This document shows, in pieces, positions 14,700 through 24,763 of a stretch of DNA of 64,000 bases. The stretch covers positions 1,456 to 65,455 of the forward strand of contig NZ_CAOS01000001.1 in the NCBI RefSeq assembly GCF_000315365.1, written 5' to 3'. Source of the DNA: Desulforamulus hydrothermalis Lam5 = DSM 18033. Its GTDB lineage: Bacteria > Bacillota > Desulfotomaculia > Desulfotomaculales > Desulfotomaculaceae. The notes beneath the pieces were generated by a model. That model was not told where the DNA came from, searched no databases, and saw nothing but the letters and a program-made list of their open reading frames with translations. Every line of letters begins with the position of its first letter. The stretch's first letter is position 1. The translations under genes were made by a program, and so were the position numbers.

Positions 14700-16680
14700 T
14701 TCAAGGAAATTTCTGGGGTTGGCATAAAGGTTCTTTTCTGGTCGGCAGACACCGGCAGCGGGATGTTGCGTTTGTGGTGGTCCACAGTGATACCTACCCC
14801 CGCTCCCGGTGACTGCCAGCTTATAGGTCCTGTGTATGTCATTCTCCTGGGTCTGTCCGGGTCCGGCCGCCAACAGGGCTGCTTTGTTTTGTATTGTCTG
14901 AAAGGAAGCTACAGCCCTGCTAGCCGCCTTAGCTTTGGGGTCTCGGCCTCCGCCCATTGGCTGCATTCCGTTCCGCTACCTTTCCCTCCGCCGGGCCAGC
15001 GGACTTGCTCTGGGGTAACCCTTTGGGGTCCAGCCCGCCAGCCCCGCTCCGTTCACTGCCGCTCCACTCCACTACGCCAAAGTGCTCCGGCTATCGGGGT
15101 ATTTCTCTTGGGTCCTAAGCCGCACACTGGTGGGAATTCCTTTGGGGTAAGTCTCTGGAGTTATCGAATTCCCACCAGAGTGCTCGCCGGGCTTTGGGGT
15201 CTCGGCCTCCGCCCATTGGCTGCATTCCGTTCCGCTACCTTTCCCTCCGCCGGGCCAGCGGACTTGCTCTGGGGTAACCCTTTGGGGTCCAGCCCGCCAG
15301 CCCCGCTCCGTTCACTGCCGCTCCACTCCACTACGCCAAAGTGCTCCGGCTATCGGGGTATTTCTCTTGGGTCCTAAGCCGCACACTGGTGGGAATTCCT
15401 TTGGGGTAAGTCTCTGGAGTTATCGAATTCCCACCAGAGTGCTCGCCGGGCTTTGGGGTCTCGGCCTCCGCCCATTGGCTGCATTCCGTTCCGCTACCTT
15501 TCCCTCCGCCGGGCCAGCGGACTTGCTCTGGGGTAACCCTTTGGGGTCCAGCCCGCCAGCCCCGCTCCGTTCACTGCCGCTCCACTCCACTACGCCAAAG
15601 TGCTCCGGCTATCGGGGTATTTCTCTTGGGTCCTAAGCCGCACACTGGTGGGAATTCCTTTGGGGTAAGTCTCTGGAGTTATCGAATTCCCACCAGAGTG
15701 CTCGCCGGGCTTTGGGGTCTCGGCCTCCGCCCATTGGCTGCATTCCGTTCCGCTACCTTTCCCTCCGCCGGGCCAGCGGACTTGCTCTGGGGTAACCCTT
15801 TGGGGTCCAGCCCGCCAGCCCCGCTCCGTTCACTGCCGCTCCACTCCACTACGCCAAAGTGCTCCGGCTATCGGGGTATTTCTCTTGGGTCCTAAGCCGC
15901 ACACTGGCGGGAATTCCTTTGGGGTAAGTCTCTGGAGTTATCGAATTCCCACCAGAGTGCTTGCCGTGCTTACGGGTCCCCCGGTCACCTGCGGCAGCGT
16001 GCCTTCTGCTTTTGGGTCAAAGCTTTGGGGTCAGGCACCCTGCCTTTCCCTGGGGTCAAGCCTTCGTGCCAGCCTCCGCTGGCCAGTCTTTCGGGTCGGC
16101 ACAAAGGCTTCCTGCTGCTGAAGCACCTAGCCGTTGCCCTTGCATAGAGCGGTGCTAATCCTCACGCTGGCCGCTGCCAGCAGTTTTTTACCCAGTTCAA
16201 AGGATAGTCCATCGCTGAAACTCCCTGCATAGGGCCGGCGGCTGCCGGCCATTAAGATGTCCCTCTTTGGGGTAATCCTCTGGGGTCGGGACATGGTGCA
16301 AGTCAACCCTTTGGGGTCTTTCATCGGAAAACCCACCCCCTATCCCCCTCCCGTTGGAGGGGGCATCGGTCATCTCCCGCTTTTTCCATGATACTCCGCC
16401 TTTGCCGCTGCTCCCCGCTCCATACCTTAGTGGTCACTGTGGCTTTTTCGGCTCCGATGGGTTTTGGCGGCGAGCAGGCCGCCAAAACCAAAGCTAGTGT
16501 AGTGCATGGTGCAGCGGCAATGCCGGGCCTATCAAGGGCCGCTCCAAAAATTTTTATTAACCAAATGAGAGCGGGCCTTTGGGGTCCGGTTAATAAAAAT
16601 TTTCTCCACTTTCCGGCTGACGCCTCACCCTTGACAGCCCCGGCACCGGCTCCGTCCTGTGCAAGAAAAACGGGAGGTTA
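14700..16680. repeat. GC-rich dispersed repeat tract, right copy
   Basis: No supported gene. Contains the 259-bp tandem array and many CTTTGGGGT/CTCTGGGGTC motifs. Several lie in loops of unrelated stems: 16257-16263/16288-16294 (ATGTCCC), 16059-16070/16098-16109 (AGCCTTCGTGCC), 16547-16562/16588-16603 (AT-rich, 16 bp perfect), and once per 259-bp unit (CTGGTGGGAATTC). Long open frames here repeat every 259 bases and have no ribosome sites. Confidence 0.8.
14933..15968. repeat. Four tandem copies of a 259-bp unit
   Basis: Units start at 14933, 15192, 15451 and 15710 and are almost identical; the fourth differs by T to C in CTGGTGGG and diverges near 15960. Each contains a 13-bp inverted repeat (CTGGTGGGAATTC/GAATTCCCACCAG) around CTTTGGGGTAAG, and the double motif CTCTGGGGTAACCCTTTGGG. 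259 is not a multiple of three, and the frame stays open across a unit only by chance. Confidence 0.9.
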
Positions 16681-16686
16681 TCAAGT

Positions 16687-17004
16687 ATGTTGAGAAAAGT
16701 GCTGTCCAAAGTAGAAGAAGGTCGTTTTTCCCGCGCCCTGGTGGGCCTGCAGCAAGGCTGGCAGTTTGAAGTCAGGCACCGGGTGTTTGTCCAGCGTGGG
16801 GTGGATGTGTCCGGCTACGTCAAATATGCAGGCAAGAAGTACGGCGTCACCATCCAGCCCACTGGCTGCTTTTGCAGCTGCGAGGATGCCCTGGTCAGAA
16901 GGGTGCTGTGCAAGCACATCGCCTTTGTGGCGATGGCCGAGCTGGCCTACTACGCCGCCGAGCGCAGTGCCCACCGCCAGCCGGAGGAGGTACGGCCCAC
17001 CTAG
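16687..17004 (+). CDS. SWIM zinc-finger protein
   Basis: A 105-residue protein with the SWIM signature CSCEDALVRRVLCKH (CxC...CxH) near residue 62-76, which binds one zinc and usually contacts DNA or protein. GGGAGG lies about ten bases before ATG 16687. No other domain, so it is a stand-alone SWIM protein, unusual since SWIM is normally attached to helicases or transposases. It sits at the edge of the GC-rich repeat tract, has the same high GC, and might interact with it; that is a guess. Confidence 0.75.
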   Translation: MLRKVLSKVEEGRFSRALVGLQQGWQFEVRHRVFVQRGVDVSGYVKYAGKKYGVTIQPTGCFCSCEDALVRRVLCKHIAFVAMAELAYYAAERSAHRQPEEVRPT

Positions 17005-17223
17005 AAGGTGGGCTTTGCCCCCTGCGGGGGTAGCTTTTGCTGCTCCCGTTAGTTGGGGAGCGGCTGCGGAGATTGAGCAGTTGCTATTGCTGGGGGCAGT
17101 GGCCCCCAAAGGGACCGGGAGCGGGGCAGTAGCCCGCCCCGGTATGGGCGGCAGTTGCCGCCTAAATAAGGGGTTGCATCAATCTTGAATTGCTTTAGAA
17201 TTCCGTTAGTTATAAGCAAATGA
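17005..17223. other. Intergenic stretch before the UPF0175 gene
   Basis: GC-rich first part without gene signal, then an AT-rich leader. TATAAT at 17224-17229 is a likely -10 for the gene at 17254; the -35 is weak. Confidence 0.4.
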
Positions 17224-17253
17224 TATAATAGATAAAAAACGGGGAGTGATGAA

Positions 17254-17523
17254 ATGCAAGAAGGTAAGCTAACCTTAAAAATCCCCGACAGCCTGCTAAT
17301 AGCTGGATTTCGTCTGAAAGAACTACAAGCTGATGCAGCTCAAAGACTGGCCCTGTCTTACTACGCTGATGGAATACTTTCCTTTGGCCAAGCAGCAAAA
17401 ATGTGCGATATGACCGCCTGGGAATTTTCCAATTTACTAGCCCACAAAAAAGTCCATATCAATTACGACTTGGAAGATATCGAAAAGGAATTAGAATTGG
17501 GCAAGGAGTTGGGATACATTTAG
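17254..17523 (+). CDS. UPF0175 family protein (antitoxin-like)
   Basis: An 89-residue protein with LALSYYADGILSFGQAAKMC and WEFSNLLAHKKVHINYDLED, the hallmark of UPF0175. Members carry a HTH-like fold and often act as antitoxins to PIN toxins. No PIN gene follows here, so it is an orphan or a solitary regulator. GGGAGTG precedes the ATG. Confidence 0.8.
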   Translation: MQEGKLTLKIPDSLLIAGFRLKELQADAAQRLALSYYADGILSFGQAAKMCDMTAWEFSNLLAHKKVHINYDLEDIEKELELGKELGYI

Positions 17524-17609
17524 TTAGCTATGATGCCTCCCCTGTTAGGTTACGGGTTGGCCGTTGCTACGGCTGATACCTTACTGAGTAGGGCGAGTGG
17601 AATTAAAAT

Positions 17610-17705
17610 ACCCCTCCTGATGGAGGGGTGAGAAGGGTAAATACTTTTGCTTCTATTTTGGAGGTGACACCCCCTAACCATCGGTCAGGGGGCGTTTTCT
17701 TTGGG
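17610..17705 (+). terminator. Two hairpins after the UPF0175 gene
   Basis: CCCCTCC/GGAGGGG with TGAT loop near 17612-17629, and CCCCCT...AGGGGG followed by CGTTTTCTTTGG near 17670-17703. The second has the form of a terminator. Confidence 0.6.
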
Positions 17706-17720
17706 TTTGGGATGCCTACC

Positions 17721-17768
17721 GCTTGCCAACGCTTTGCCAACCATTTGCCAACGGTTTGCCAACGGTGA
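17721..17768. repeat. Four to five direct repeats of (T)TTGCCAAC
   Basis: TTGCCAACGC, TTTGCCAACCA, TTTGCCAACGG, TTTGCCAACGG in about 11-bp steps. Could be a regulator operator or iteron-like site; no adjacent gene explains it. Confidence 0.7.
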
Positions 17769-17779
17769 GCAAGTTTTAC

Positions 17780-18250
17780 TAAAAAACATCAGGTAATAGC
17801 AAGTCTTCATAAGTTAAAATGTTTCCTTCACACCCCGTATTTCCTAGCATTACGGGCAACGATAGATTATGATAAGTTATTATGGGAAATTCCATTTCAA
17901 GATACGAGCCACGTTGAGTGCGTGGTATTGATGACAAATGTAAAAAACAAATAAGCGCCTGAAAAACGGCTTGAATACAGGGTTTTCCGGTGATTTGCCA
18001 TCTGCCGAAAATGTGTTTTTTGGCGGCGGAGATGCCGGGAAGCACTGTATTTTTATGTGCGTAACTGTTCGCGGAAACACATCCACAGCCTTTCGGGGCG
18101 GATTTTGGCGAGCGGGGTTGTGTAGACGGAAAAGACGAAAATTGAAATGATTTAATGTGTTCGCGGGAACATGTCTACTTGCATAAATTTATTTTAAAAC
18201 CTAATAATGCACACCTTTCTGCAACTTACAGGAAGATGTGCATTATTAAT
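17780..18250. other. Non-coding border of the lower-GC cassette
   Basis: No supported gene. Base composition changes here from the host-like part to the cassette. TGTTCGCGGAAACA (18066) and TGTTCGCGGGAACA (18158) form a repeated GTTC-N4-GAAC near-palindrome. Frames on the minus strand have no ribosome sites. Confidence 0.4.
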
Positions 18251-18709
18251 TTAATACAGTTTGCGGACTTTTTTAAGATTTTCTTTTACAGGCCGTATAT
18301 CTTCCGGTATATCCTCCATTTTAATTGTATTAAGTACTGCGCAAGTACCGGCTTTTTTTGCTGTTTCATAGTACCAGCATTTATATTTCAAAAGGTCAAG
18401 CGTTTCCTGCAACTGGGCAATTTGTTTTTCGACAGCTTCTTTCTGCTTTTTAAATATTTCAAGCCTTTGGCCGATTGTTGCATCGCCTTCCATAGTCAAG
18501 TCAATGAGGGTTTTAATATCTTTAATTGGCATGCCGGCTTTTTTTAAGCATTCAATTATCATCAGCCATTGAAAATCTTCATCTTTAAACATTCTGATGC
18601 CGCTTTCGCTCCGTTCAACAAAGGGCAGTAATCCTTCTTTCGCATAAAAGCGTAAGGTGTGCGGGGAAATATTTACTTTTTTAGCGATCTCACCAATGGT
18701 GTAGTACAT
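18251..18709 (-). CDS. MerR family transcriptional regulator
   Basis: A 152-residue protein beginning YYTIGEIAKKVNISPHTLRF, the MerR HTH, then a dimerising coiled coil (residues ~75-115, KKQKEAVEKQIAQLQETLD). Its C-terminal part has a few Cys, as in aldehyde/thiol-sensing members such as AdhR, but no metal-binding pattern I can assign. Divergent from the flavodoxin gene with a typical MerR promoter between them. It probably activates the reductase cluster. Confidence 0.9.
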   Translation of the reverse strand: MYYTIGEIAKKVNISPHTLRFYAKEGLLPFVERSESGIRMFKDEDFQWLMIIECLKKAGMPIKDIKTLIDLTMEGDATIGQRLEIFKKQKEAVEKQIAQLQETLDLLKYKCWYYETAKKAGTCAVLNTIKMEDIPEDIRPVKENLKKVRKLY

Positions 18710-18798
18710 AATTTACCTCCAAAATACGACAAATTATCGTTAAATAATTATTAAGGAAAATTTTACTTAAAAATGCAAAACAAATTTTAAAAAAACTC

Positions 18799-18829
18799 TT
18801 GACTTAGAGTCAACTCTCAGGTTTATTAT
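18799..18829 (+). promoter_or_regulatory. MerR-type promoter and operator
   Basis: TTGACT (18799-18804), a long 19-base spacer holding the inverted repeat AGAGT-CA-ACTCT, and TATTAT (18824-18829). The long spacer and central palindrome are the hallmark of MerR-controlled promoters. A second inverted repeat CACATAC/GTATGTG lies at 18838-18855. Confidence 0.75.
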
Positions 18830-18889
18830 GATGTTACCACATACGGGTGTATGTGTCAACTGATGAAATGAAATCGAGGAGGTGTGAAA

Positions 18890-20282
<1,393 letters not shown>

Positions 20283-20357
20283 GTTATTAATTGGTACAGT
20301 TGAAAGGACCTTTAAAAGAGCTCTTTCAACTGTAAATTTAGGAAGGAAGGAGAGAAA

Positions 20358-22316
20358 ATGAGAAAAATCGTAATTACAGGACTGATTTTGTTCATGGCGT
20401 TGCTGATTGCTGCCTGCGGCAGTACAGAAGAGTCTTTGAGTGAGGCGGCAATGGAAGATACAGTAATAACAAAGACATCGAATATGAATTCCCAGGAAGC
20501 AGAGCAGAATGTCATGATTCCGAAAGCGATTGAAGAAATTCCTGATGGGTATTTTAAAGCATCAGAGCAGCCTGGAACGTTAACGGATCTATATTACGAT
20601 ACCTATGAATCCTTTTCTTATGATGAAAAATCAAAACCACTTAAAAAACATGCGGTTGTATATCTCCCCTATGGCTATAGTAAGAATCAAAAATACGATG
20701 TGTTCTATCTGATGCATGGCGGCTGGGGCGATGAGACCACGATACTCGGAATCCCGACCCAACCATCCTCCTTTAAGAACGTCATTGATAATGCGATTGC
20801 TGCAGGCGAGATCAAACCGCTGATCATAGTATGTCCGACTTATAATAATACAAATGAAAATGGACTGGATTCTGCCAACTTTTCTCTGGCGATGCAGCTA
20901 ACGAGGAACTACCATAACGAGTTATTAAATGATCTGATCCCTGCGGTGGAAGGAACGTACAGCACCTATGCCGCAAGTACATCTGCAGAAGATCTGATCG
21001 CTTCCCGTGATCACCGGGGATTCGGCGGATTTTCCATGGGATCGGTCGCAACCTGGCGGACATTCCAATACGGACTTGATTACTTTCACTATTTCCTGCC
21101 GATGAGCTGCGGCACAACTCTGGATGACAAAGAGATCTTTGCTGCAGCTGACGGACATGATCCGAATGATTACTTCGTCTTTGTGATGACAGGAACCGAT
21201 GATTTTGCGTACACCTACGACAAAAACAGAACGGATCTGATGCGAACATCCGCCTATTTTACCGATGTCGATGATAAGGCGAGCGGCAATTTTGCTTTTC
21301 ATGTTAAAAAAGGATATTCCCATGGCGGAAACGCTGCGATGGAATACACCTATAACGGGATGAAAGCATTCTGGAGCGGTAAGGAGGAGACACAGGAGAA
21401 ACAGCAGGGGGTTCGGTCAGTCTTGGGAAATGATCAATCCTATAAAGCTTTCACTGCAGATACAAGGATCAAAGATGTGATACAGGATCCAGCTTTCGGA
21501 AATTTCGGAAGGCTTCTCTTTCCGACAGATAAAGGGTACTATGGCGGGGATACTCTTGGAAAACTCTCCCTGACATGGTATAGCAACATTAACCCGGACA
21601 GAACGGTGGAAATCGCAAATTACCTTAAAGAACGCGTCCTGTCGGGAGATACTGTTTTCTATGATATTTATTCAGATGAAGAAAAAGCGCAGGATCCTGA
21701 CAAAGAGGATACAGGGCTGTTCTTTTTCCGCGGCAATAAAGGCGCAAAAACAGCAATTGTCAATGCAGGCGGGGGATTTGTATTTGTCGGTGCGATGCAG
21801 GACAGTTTTCCGCATGCTCTTGAACTCAGCAAAAAGGGGTATAACGCATTTGCTTTAATTTATCGCCCAGGTTCACAGACAGCCTGTGAGGACCTTGCAA
21901 GGGCAATTGCTTTCCTGCATGAGAACGCCGACGAACTCGGAATAGACATGCAAGACTATTCTCTCTGGGGAGGGTCTGCCGGAGCGCGTATGGCAGCATG
22001 GCTTGGAAGCTACGGTACTGAGAGCTTTGGAGAAAAGAGATATCCGCGTCCTGCGGCTGTCATTATGCAGTATACCGGTTTGTCGGAAGTGACGGGAAAG
22101 GAACCCCCGACATTTGCATGCGTGGGAACGAATGACGGAATTGCATCTTACAAAACGATGGAAGACAGAATCAACAGGATTAAGGCAAATGGAACCGATG
22201 CGGAAATAGAGGTCTTTCAGGGACTTTCACATGGATTTGGGCTTGGGGAAGGAACCGCCGCAGAAGGCTGGATAGATAATGCTATAAAATTTTGGGAAAA
22301 ACACATGACAAGATAA
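20358..22316 (+). CDS. Lipoprotein with two esterase domains
   Basis: 652 residues. Signal peptide with lipobox (LLIAAC, Cys about residue 20), so anchored outside the membrane. First half is an esterase D/feruloyl-esterase-like hydrolase: YLMHGGWG oxyanion loop and nucleophile in GFSMG. Second half is an alpha/beta-hydrolase with NAGGGFVF and GGSAG, and LSHGFGLG for the catalytic His, like acetyl-xylan/BD-FAE esterases. Two complete hydrolases in one chain suggest removal of ester groups from plant polysaccharide or similar esters. GGAAGGAAGGAG precedes ATG. Confidence 0.88.
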   Translation: MRKIVITGLILFMALLIAACGSTEESLSEAAMEDTVITKTSNMNSQEAEQNVMIPKAIEEIPDGYFKASEQPGTLTDLYYDTYESFSYDEKSKPLKKHAVVYLPYGYSKNQKYDVFYLMHGGWGDETTILGIPTQPSSFKNVIDNAIAAGEIKPLIIVCPTYNNTNENGLDSANFSLAMQLTRNYHNELLNDLIPAVEGTYSTYAASTSAEDLIASRDHRGFGGFSMGSVATWRTFQYGLDYFHYFLPMSCGTTLDDKEIFAAADGHDPNDYFVFVMTGTDDFAYTYDKNRTDLMRTSAYFTDVDDKASGNFAFHVKKGYSHGGNAAMEYTYNGMKAFWSGKEETQEKQQGVRSVLGNDQSYKAFTADTRIKDVIQDPAFGNFGRLLFPTDKGYYGGDTLGKLSLTWYSNINPDRTVEIANYLKERVLSGDTVFYDIYSDEEKAQDPDKEDTGLFFFRGNKGAKTAIVNAGGGFVFVGAMQDSFPHALELSKKGYNAFALIYRPGSQTACEDLARAIAFLHENADELGIDMQDYSLWGGSAGARMAAWLGSYGTESFGEKRYPRPAAVIMQYTGLSEVTGKEPPTFACVGTNDGIASYKTMEDRINRIKANGTDAEIEVFQGLSHGFGLGEGTAAEGWIDNAIKFWEKHMTR

Positions 22317-22454
22317 GAAGCATGTGTTTATGAAGAAAACCAGCATGATACTTGCATCCATGCGCATCATCGAATATACATACAAATCCATTTTGAGTTA
22401 TTTCCAAGCATTAAATTTCACCAATATGTTAATTTGCAAAGGAGATAGATAGTG

Positions 22455-22704
22455 ATGAATAACGATAAATTTGAACAAGAATTAATTTCCCTTTCTAAAG
22501 AAAAGTGGAGCTGAATGTCAGAAGGTAAAGCAGATTCCTTGGACTCTCTCTTCCACGAAAAAGCTGTCTTTGTTCATATGGGCGCAACAATGTCCAAGGA
22601 ACAAGAACTTGATGTCATTCGAAGCGGCAGGATTCATTACAAAAATGTGGATATTAAGAAGTATCGGTACCGTTCATTGGAGAGACAACAGCGATTCTTT
22701 TAAG
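22455..22704 (+). pseudogene. SnoaL/NTF2-like protein, broken
   Basis: Begins MNNDKFEQELISLSKEKWS then TGA where the family has Trp, followed by MSEGKADSLDSLFHEKAVFV and HMGATMSKEQELDVIRSG, typical of small SnoaL-like proteins. It then runs into a foreign-looking frame after VDIKKYRYR and stops, while family members go on another ~60 residues. At least one nonsense change and one frameshift or deletion. Confidence 0.65.
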
Positions 22705-22910
22705 ACGATGAATTGAAAGGTACAAGCGAAACCGCCATCACGCTGAGCTTTCTGGTGGCAAATTGCGAGAAGATCATGAGAGATCATCTTTTTGGCTTCA
22801 TCGCATTTCTGAAAAGATTAGTGTTGGAATGGACCGAAACAAATGCTAAATAGTTCGGCTTGCTTGAAGAAACCATGGAGTTTTTCAGGAAGCCTTAATA
22901 GGGAAGGAGA
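22705..22910. other. Degenerate stretch after the SnoaL pseudogene
   Basis: A short frame reading ETAITLSFLVANCEKIMRDH can be seen but has no start or ribosome site. I do not recognise it; probably a gene remnant. Confidence 0.3.
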
Positions 22911-22916
22911 AAAAAC

Positions 22917-23534
22917 ATGAAAGTATTATTAATAAATGGAAGCCCAAATGAGAAAGGATGTACATATACGGCTTTGAGCGAAGTAGCAAAAACTTTGACA
23001 GTACAAGGAATTGAAACAGAAATTATCCATGTGGGAAATAAGGATATCAGAGGATGCATAGGATGCCGCAAATGCAAAACCACAGGCAAATGCGTGTTTA
23101 ATGATATTGTAAATGAAACAGCGCCTAAGTTTGAGCAAGTGGATGGCATTGTAATTGGATCGCCTGTATATTACGCATCGGCAAACGGAACGCTTATATC
23201 TTTTTTAGACCGTCTTTTTTATAGTGTGCTGGCTGATAAAACCATGAAGGTAGGAGCGGCGGTTGTATCGGCAAGGAGAGGCGGATGCTCAGCCACCTTT
23301 GATGAAATCAATAAATATTTTACAATTTCAGGCATGCCAATTGCTTCAAGTCAATATTGGAACAGTGTTCATGGATATACGCCAGATGATGTCCGAAAAG
23401 ACGAAGAAGGACTACAAACAATGCGCACACTAGGCAAAAATATGGCATTTTTAATCAAGAGCATATCATTAGGAAAAGAAAAGTTCGGCTTACCGGAAAA
23501 AGAGCAGCGAATTGCTACCAATTTTATTCGATAG
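22917..23534 (+). CDS. NADPH-dependent FMN reductase / iron-sulfur flavoprotein-like
   Basis: 205 residues. MKVLLINGSPNEKGCTYTAL is the FMN phosphate loop, then a Cys cluster (GCIGCRKCKTTGKC) as in iron-sulfur flavoproteins and related reductases, and VIGSPVYYASANGT for the isoalloxazine loop. The compact Cys spacing suggests an Fe-S cluster or redox Cys. GGGAAGGAG ribosome site. Second flavin enzyme of the cluster. Confidence 0.88.
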   Translation: MKVLLINGSPNEKGCTYTALSEVAKTLTVQGIETEIIHVGNKDIRGCIGCRKCKTTGKCVFNDIVNETAPKFEQVDGIVIGSPVYYASANGTLISFLDRLFYSVLADKTMKVGAAVVSARRGGCSATFDEINKYFTISGMPIASSQYWNSVHGYTPDDVRKDEEGLQTMRTLGKNMAFLIKSISLGKEKFGLPEKEQRIATNFIR

Positions 23535-23608
23535 AAGAACTTGAAAGAGAAAGGTTTCTGTATTGCATTCAGTGCAAACAATGGGAAAGACGAGGAAGGT
23601 GATTTTAA

Positions 23609-24016
23609 ATGGCAGATTTAAACAACAGCGTAATATTTCCCAAAGGAGAAAAGCTGGAGAGCAACAATTTCAGCGGCAATGTATGGCTGAATATGATTGT
23701 GCCACCCCACTCAAAACTTGGCTGTCCTATCGGCAATGTTACATTTGAACCGGGCTGCCGGAACAACTGGCATAAGCACCCCGGAGGGCAAATTCTGCTT
23801 GTTACGGGCGGCCGAGGCTGGTATCAGGAGGAAGGAAAAGAAGCCCGTGAGCTTCGCGCAGGCGATATCGTTGAAATTCCATGCAATGTTAAACACTGGC
23901 ATGGCGCGGCGAAGGATAGCTGGCTCGTTCATCTGGCAATAGAAGCAAATCCGAAAGCCGGTCCCGTTGAATGGCTGGAACCGGTAGACGATGAAGCCTA
24001 TGAGAAGCTGAAATAA
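23609..24016 (+). CDS. Cupin-domain protein
   Basis: 135 residues. Metal-binding cupin motifs: GCRNNWHKHPGGQILLVTGG (motif 1) and GDIVEIPCNVKHWHG (motif 2). Resembles the cupins paired with carboxymuconolactone decarboxylases and quinone-related oxidoreductases. Ribosome site GGAAGGTG. Probably a metal-dependent small enzyme of the same island; substrate unknown. Confidence 0.88.
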   Translation: MADLNNSVIFPKGEKLESNNFSGNVWLNMIVPPHSKLGCPIGNVTFEPGCRNNWHKHPGGQILLVTGGRGWYQEEGKEARELRAGDIVEIPCNVKHWHGAAKDSWLVHLAIEANPKAGPVEWLEPVDDEAYEKLK

Positions 24017-24031
24017 TCAGGAGGTGTGCCT

Positions 24032-24748
24032 ATGGACAGACCGTATATCATATGCCACATGGTAATGTCACTGGACGGAAAGGTCACCGGAGATTTTTTG
24101 GGAAAAAGCGAATACGGTAAATTTATTGAGGACTACTATAGGATACACAGGGAATACGGCGCAGACGGCTTCCTCTGCGGCAGGGTGACGATGGAGGGCA
24201 GTTTTCCCCAACCGCCAGTTTCCCCGCATAAGTACGACGGCCCGCCCATTGCGCGGGAGGATTATATCGCACATAAAGCGGCGTTTTATGCGGTTGCAGT
24301 AGACCCGAAGGGAAAGCTCTGGTGGAATGGTCGTGCAATTTCCGACCCGGACGAAGGCTATGATGGCGCGCATATCATAGAGGTGCTGACAGAAAGCGTT
24401 CCAGACGCCTTTCTGGCGCATTTACGGGACAAGGGTGTTTCCTATATCTTCGGCGGGAAAACCGAGCTGGAGCTTGCACTTGTCCTCAAAAAGCTTAAAA
24501 ATTTGTTCAGCATTGAAAAACTGCTGCTGGAGGGCGGCGGAAATGTCAATGGATCCTTTTTGCAGGAGGAGCTGATTGATGAAATCAGCCTTGTGGTAAT
24601 ACCAGCAGCCGAATGCAGTGAAAATGCTATCCCGCTTTTCAAAACAGGAAAATATGGCGCAAAAACTGCATCAGCAAAGTCCTTTCATCTGAAAGAAGCA
24701 AAAAGACTAAACGATGATGGCCTTTGGCTAATCTATTCAAAAAATTAA
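24032..24748 (+). CDS. RibD-like dihydrofolate reductase family protein
   Basis: About 238 residues: YIICHMVMSLDGKVTGD at the start and LLLEGGGNVNGSFLQ near residue 170, the RibD C-terminal reductase pattern with NADPH-binding Gly. Stand-alone, without a deaminase domain, so probably not riboflavin synthesis but an NADPH reductase. AGGAGG seven bases before ATG 24032; GTG 24026 is an alternative. Confidence 0.85.
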   Translation: MDRPYIICHMVMSLDGKVTGDFLGKSEYGKFIEDYYRIHREYGADGFLCGRVTMEGSFPQPPVSPHKYDGPPIAREDYIAHKAAFYAVAVDPKGKLWWNGRAISDPDEGYDGAHIIEVLTESVPDAFLAHLRDKGVSYIFGGKTELELALVLKKLKNLFSIEKLLLEGGGNVNGSFLQEELIDEISLVVIPAAECSENAIPLFKTGKYGAKTASAKSFHLKEAKRLNDDGLWLIYSKN

Positions 24749-24763
24749 AAAAGGAGAATTGAT

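Noticed and set aside
14933-15968. CRISPR array
   Set aside because: Unit is 259 bp with no short repeat/spacer alternation and no cas genes in the window.
14763-16121. Chain of 89-residue frames in the 259-bp array
   Set aside because: Identical frames repeating with the DNA unit and without ribosome sites; a consequence of the tandem repeat, not genes.
16388-16693. 101-residue frame before the SWIM gene
   Set aside because: Crosses two strong inverted repeats and has no ribosome site.
17779-18086. Minus-strand frames at the cassette border
   Set aside because: No recognisable domain or ribosome site; composition of random AT-rich sequence.
18066-18171. LexA box
   Set aside because: The Gram-positive LexA site is GAAC-N4-GTTC; here the halves are the other way round.
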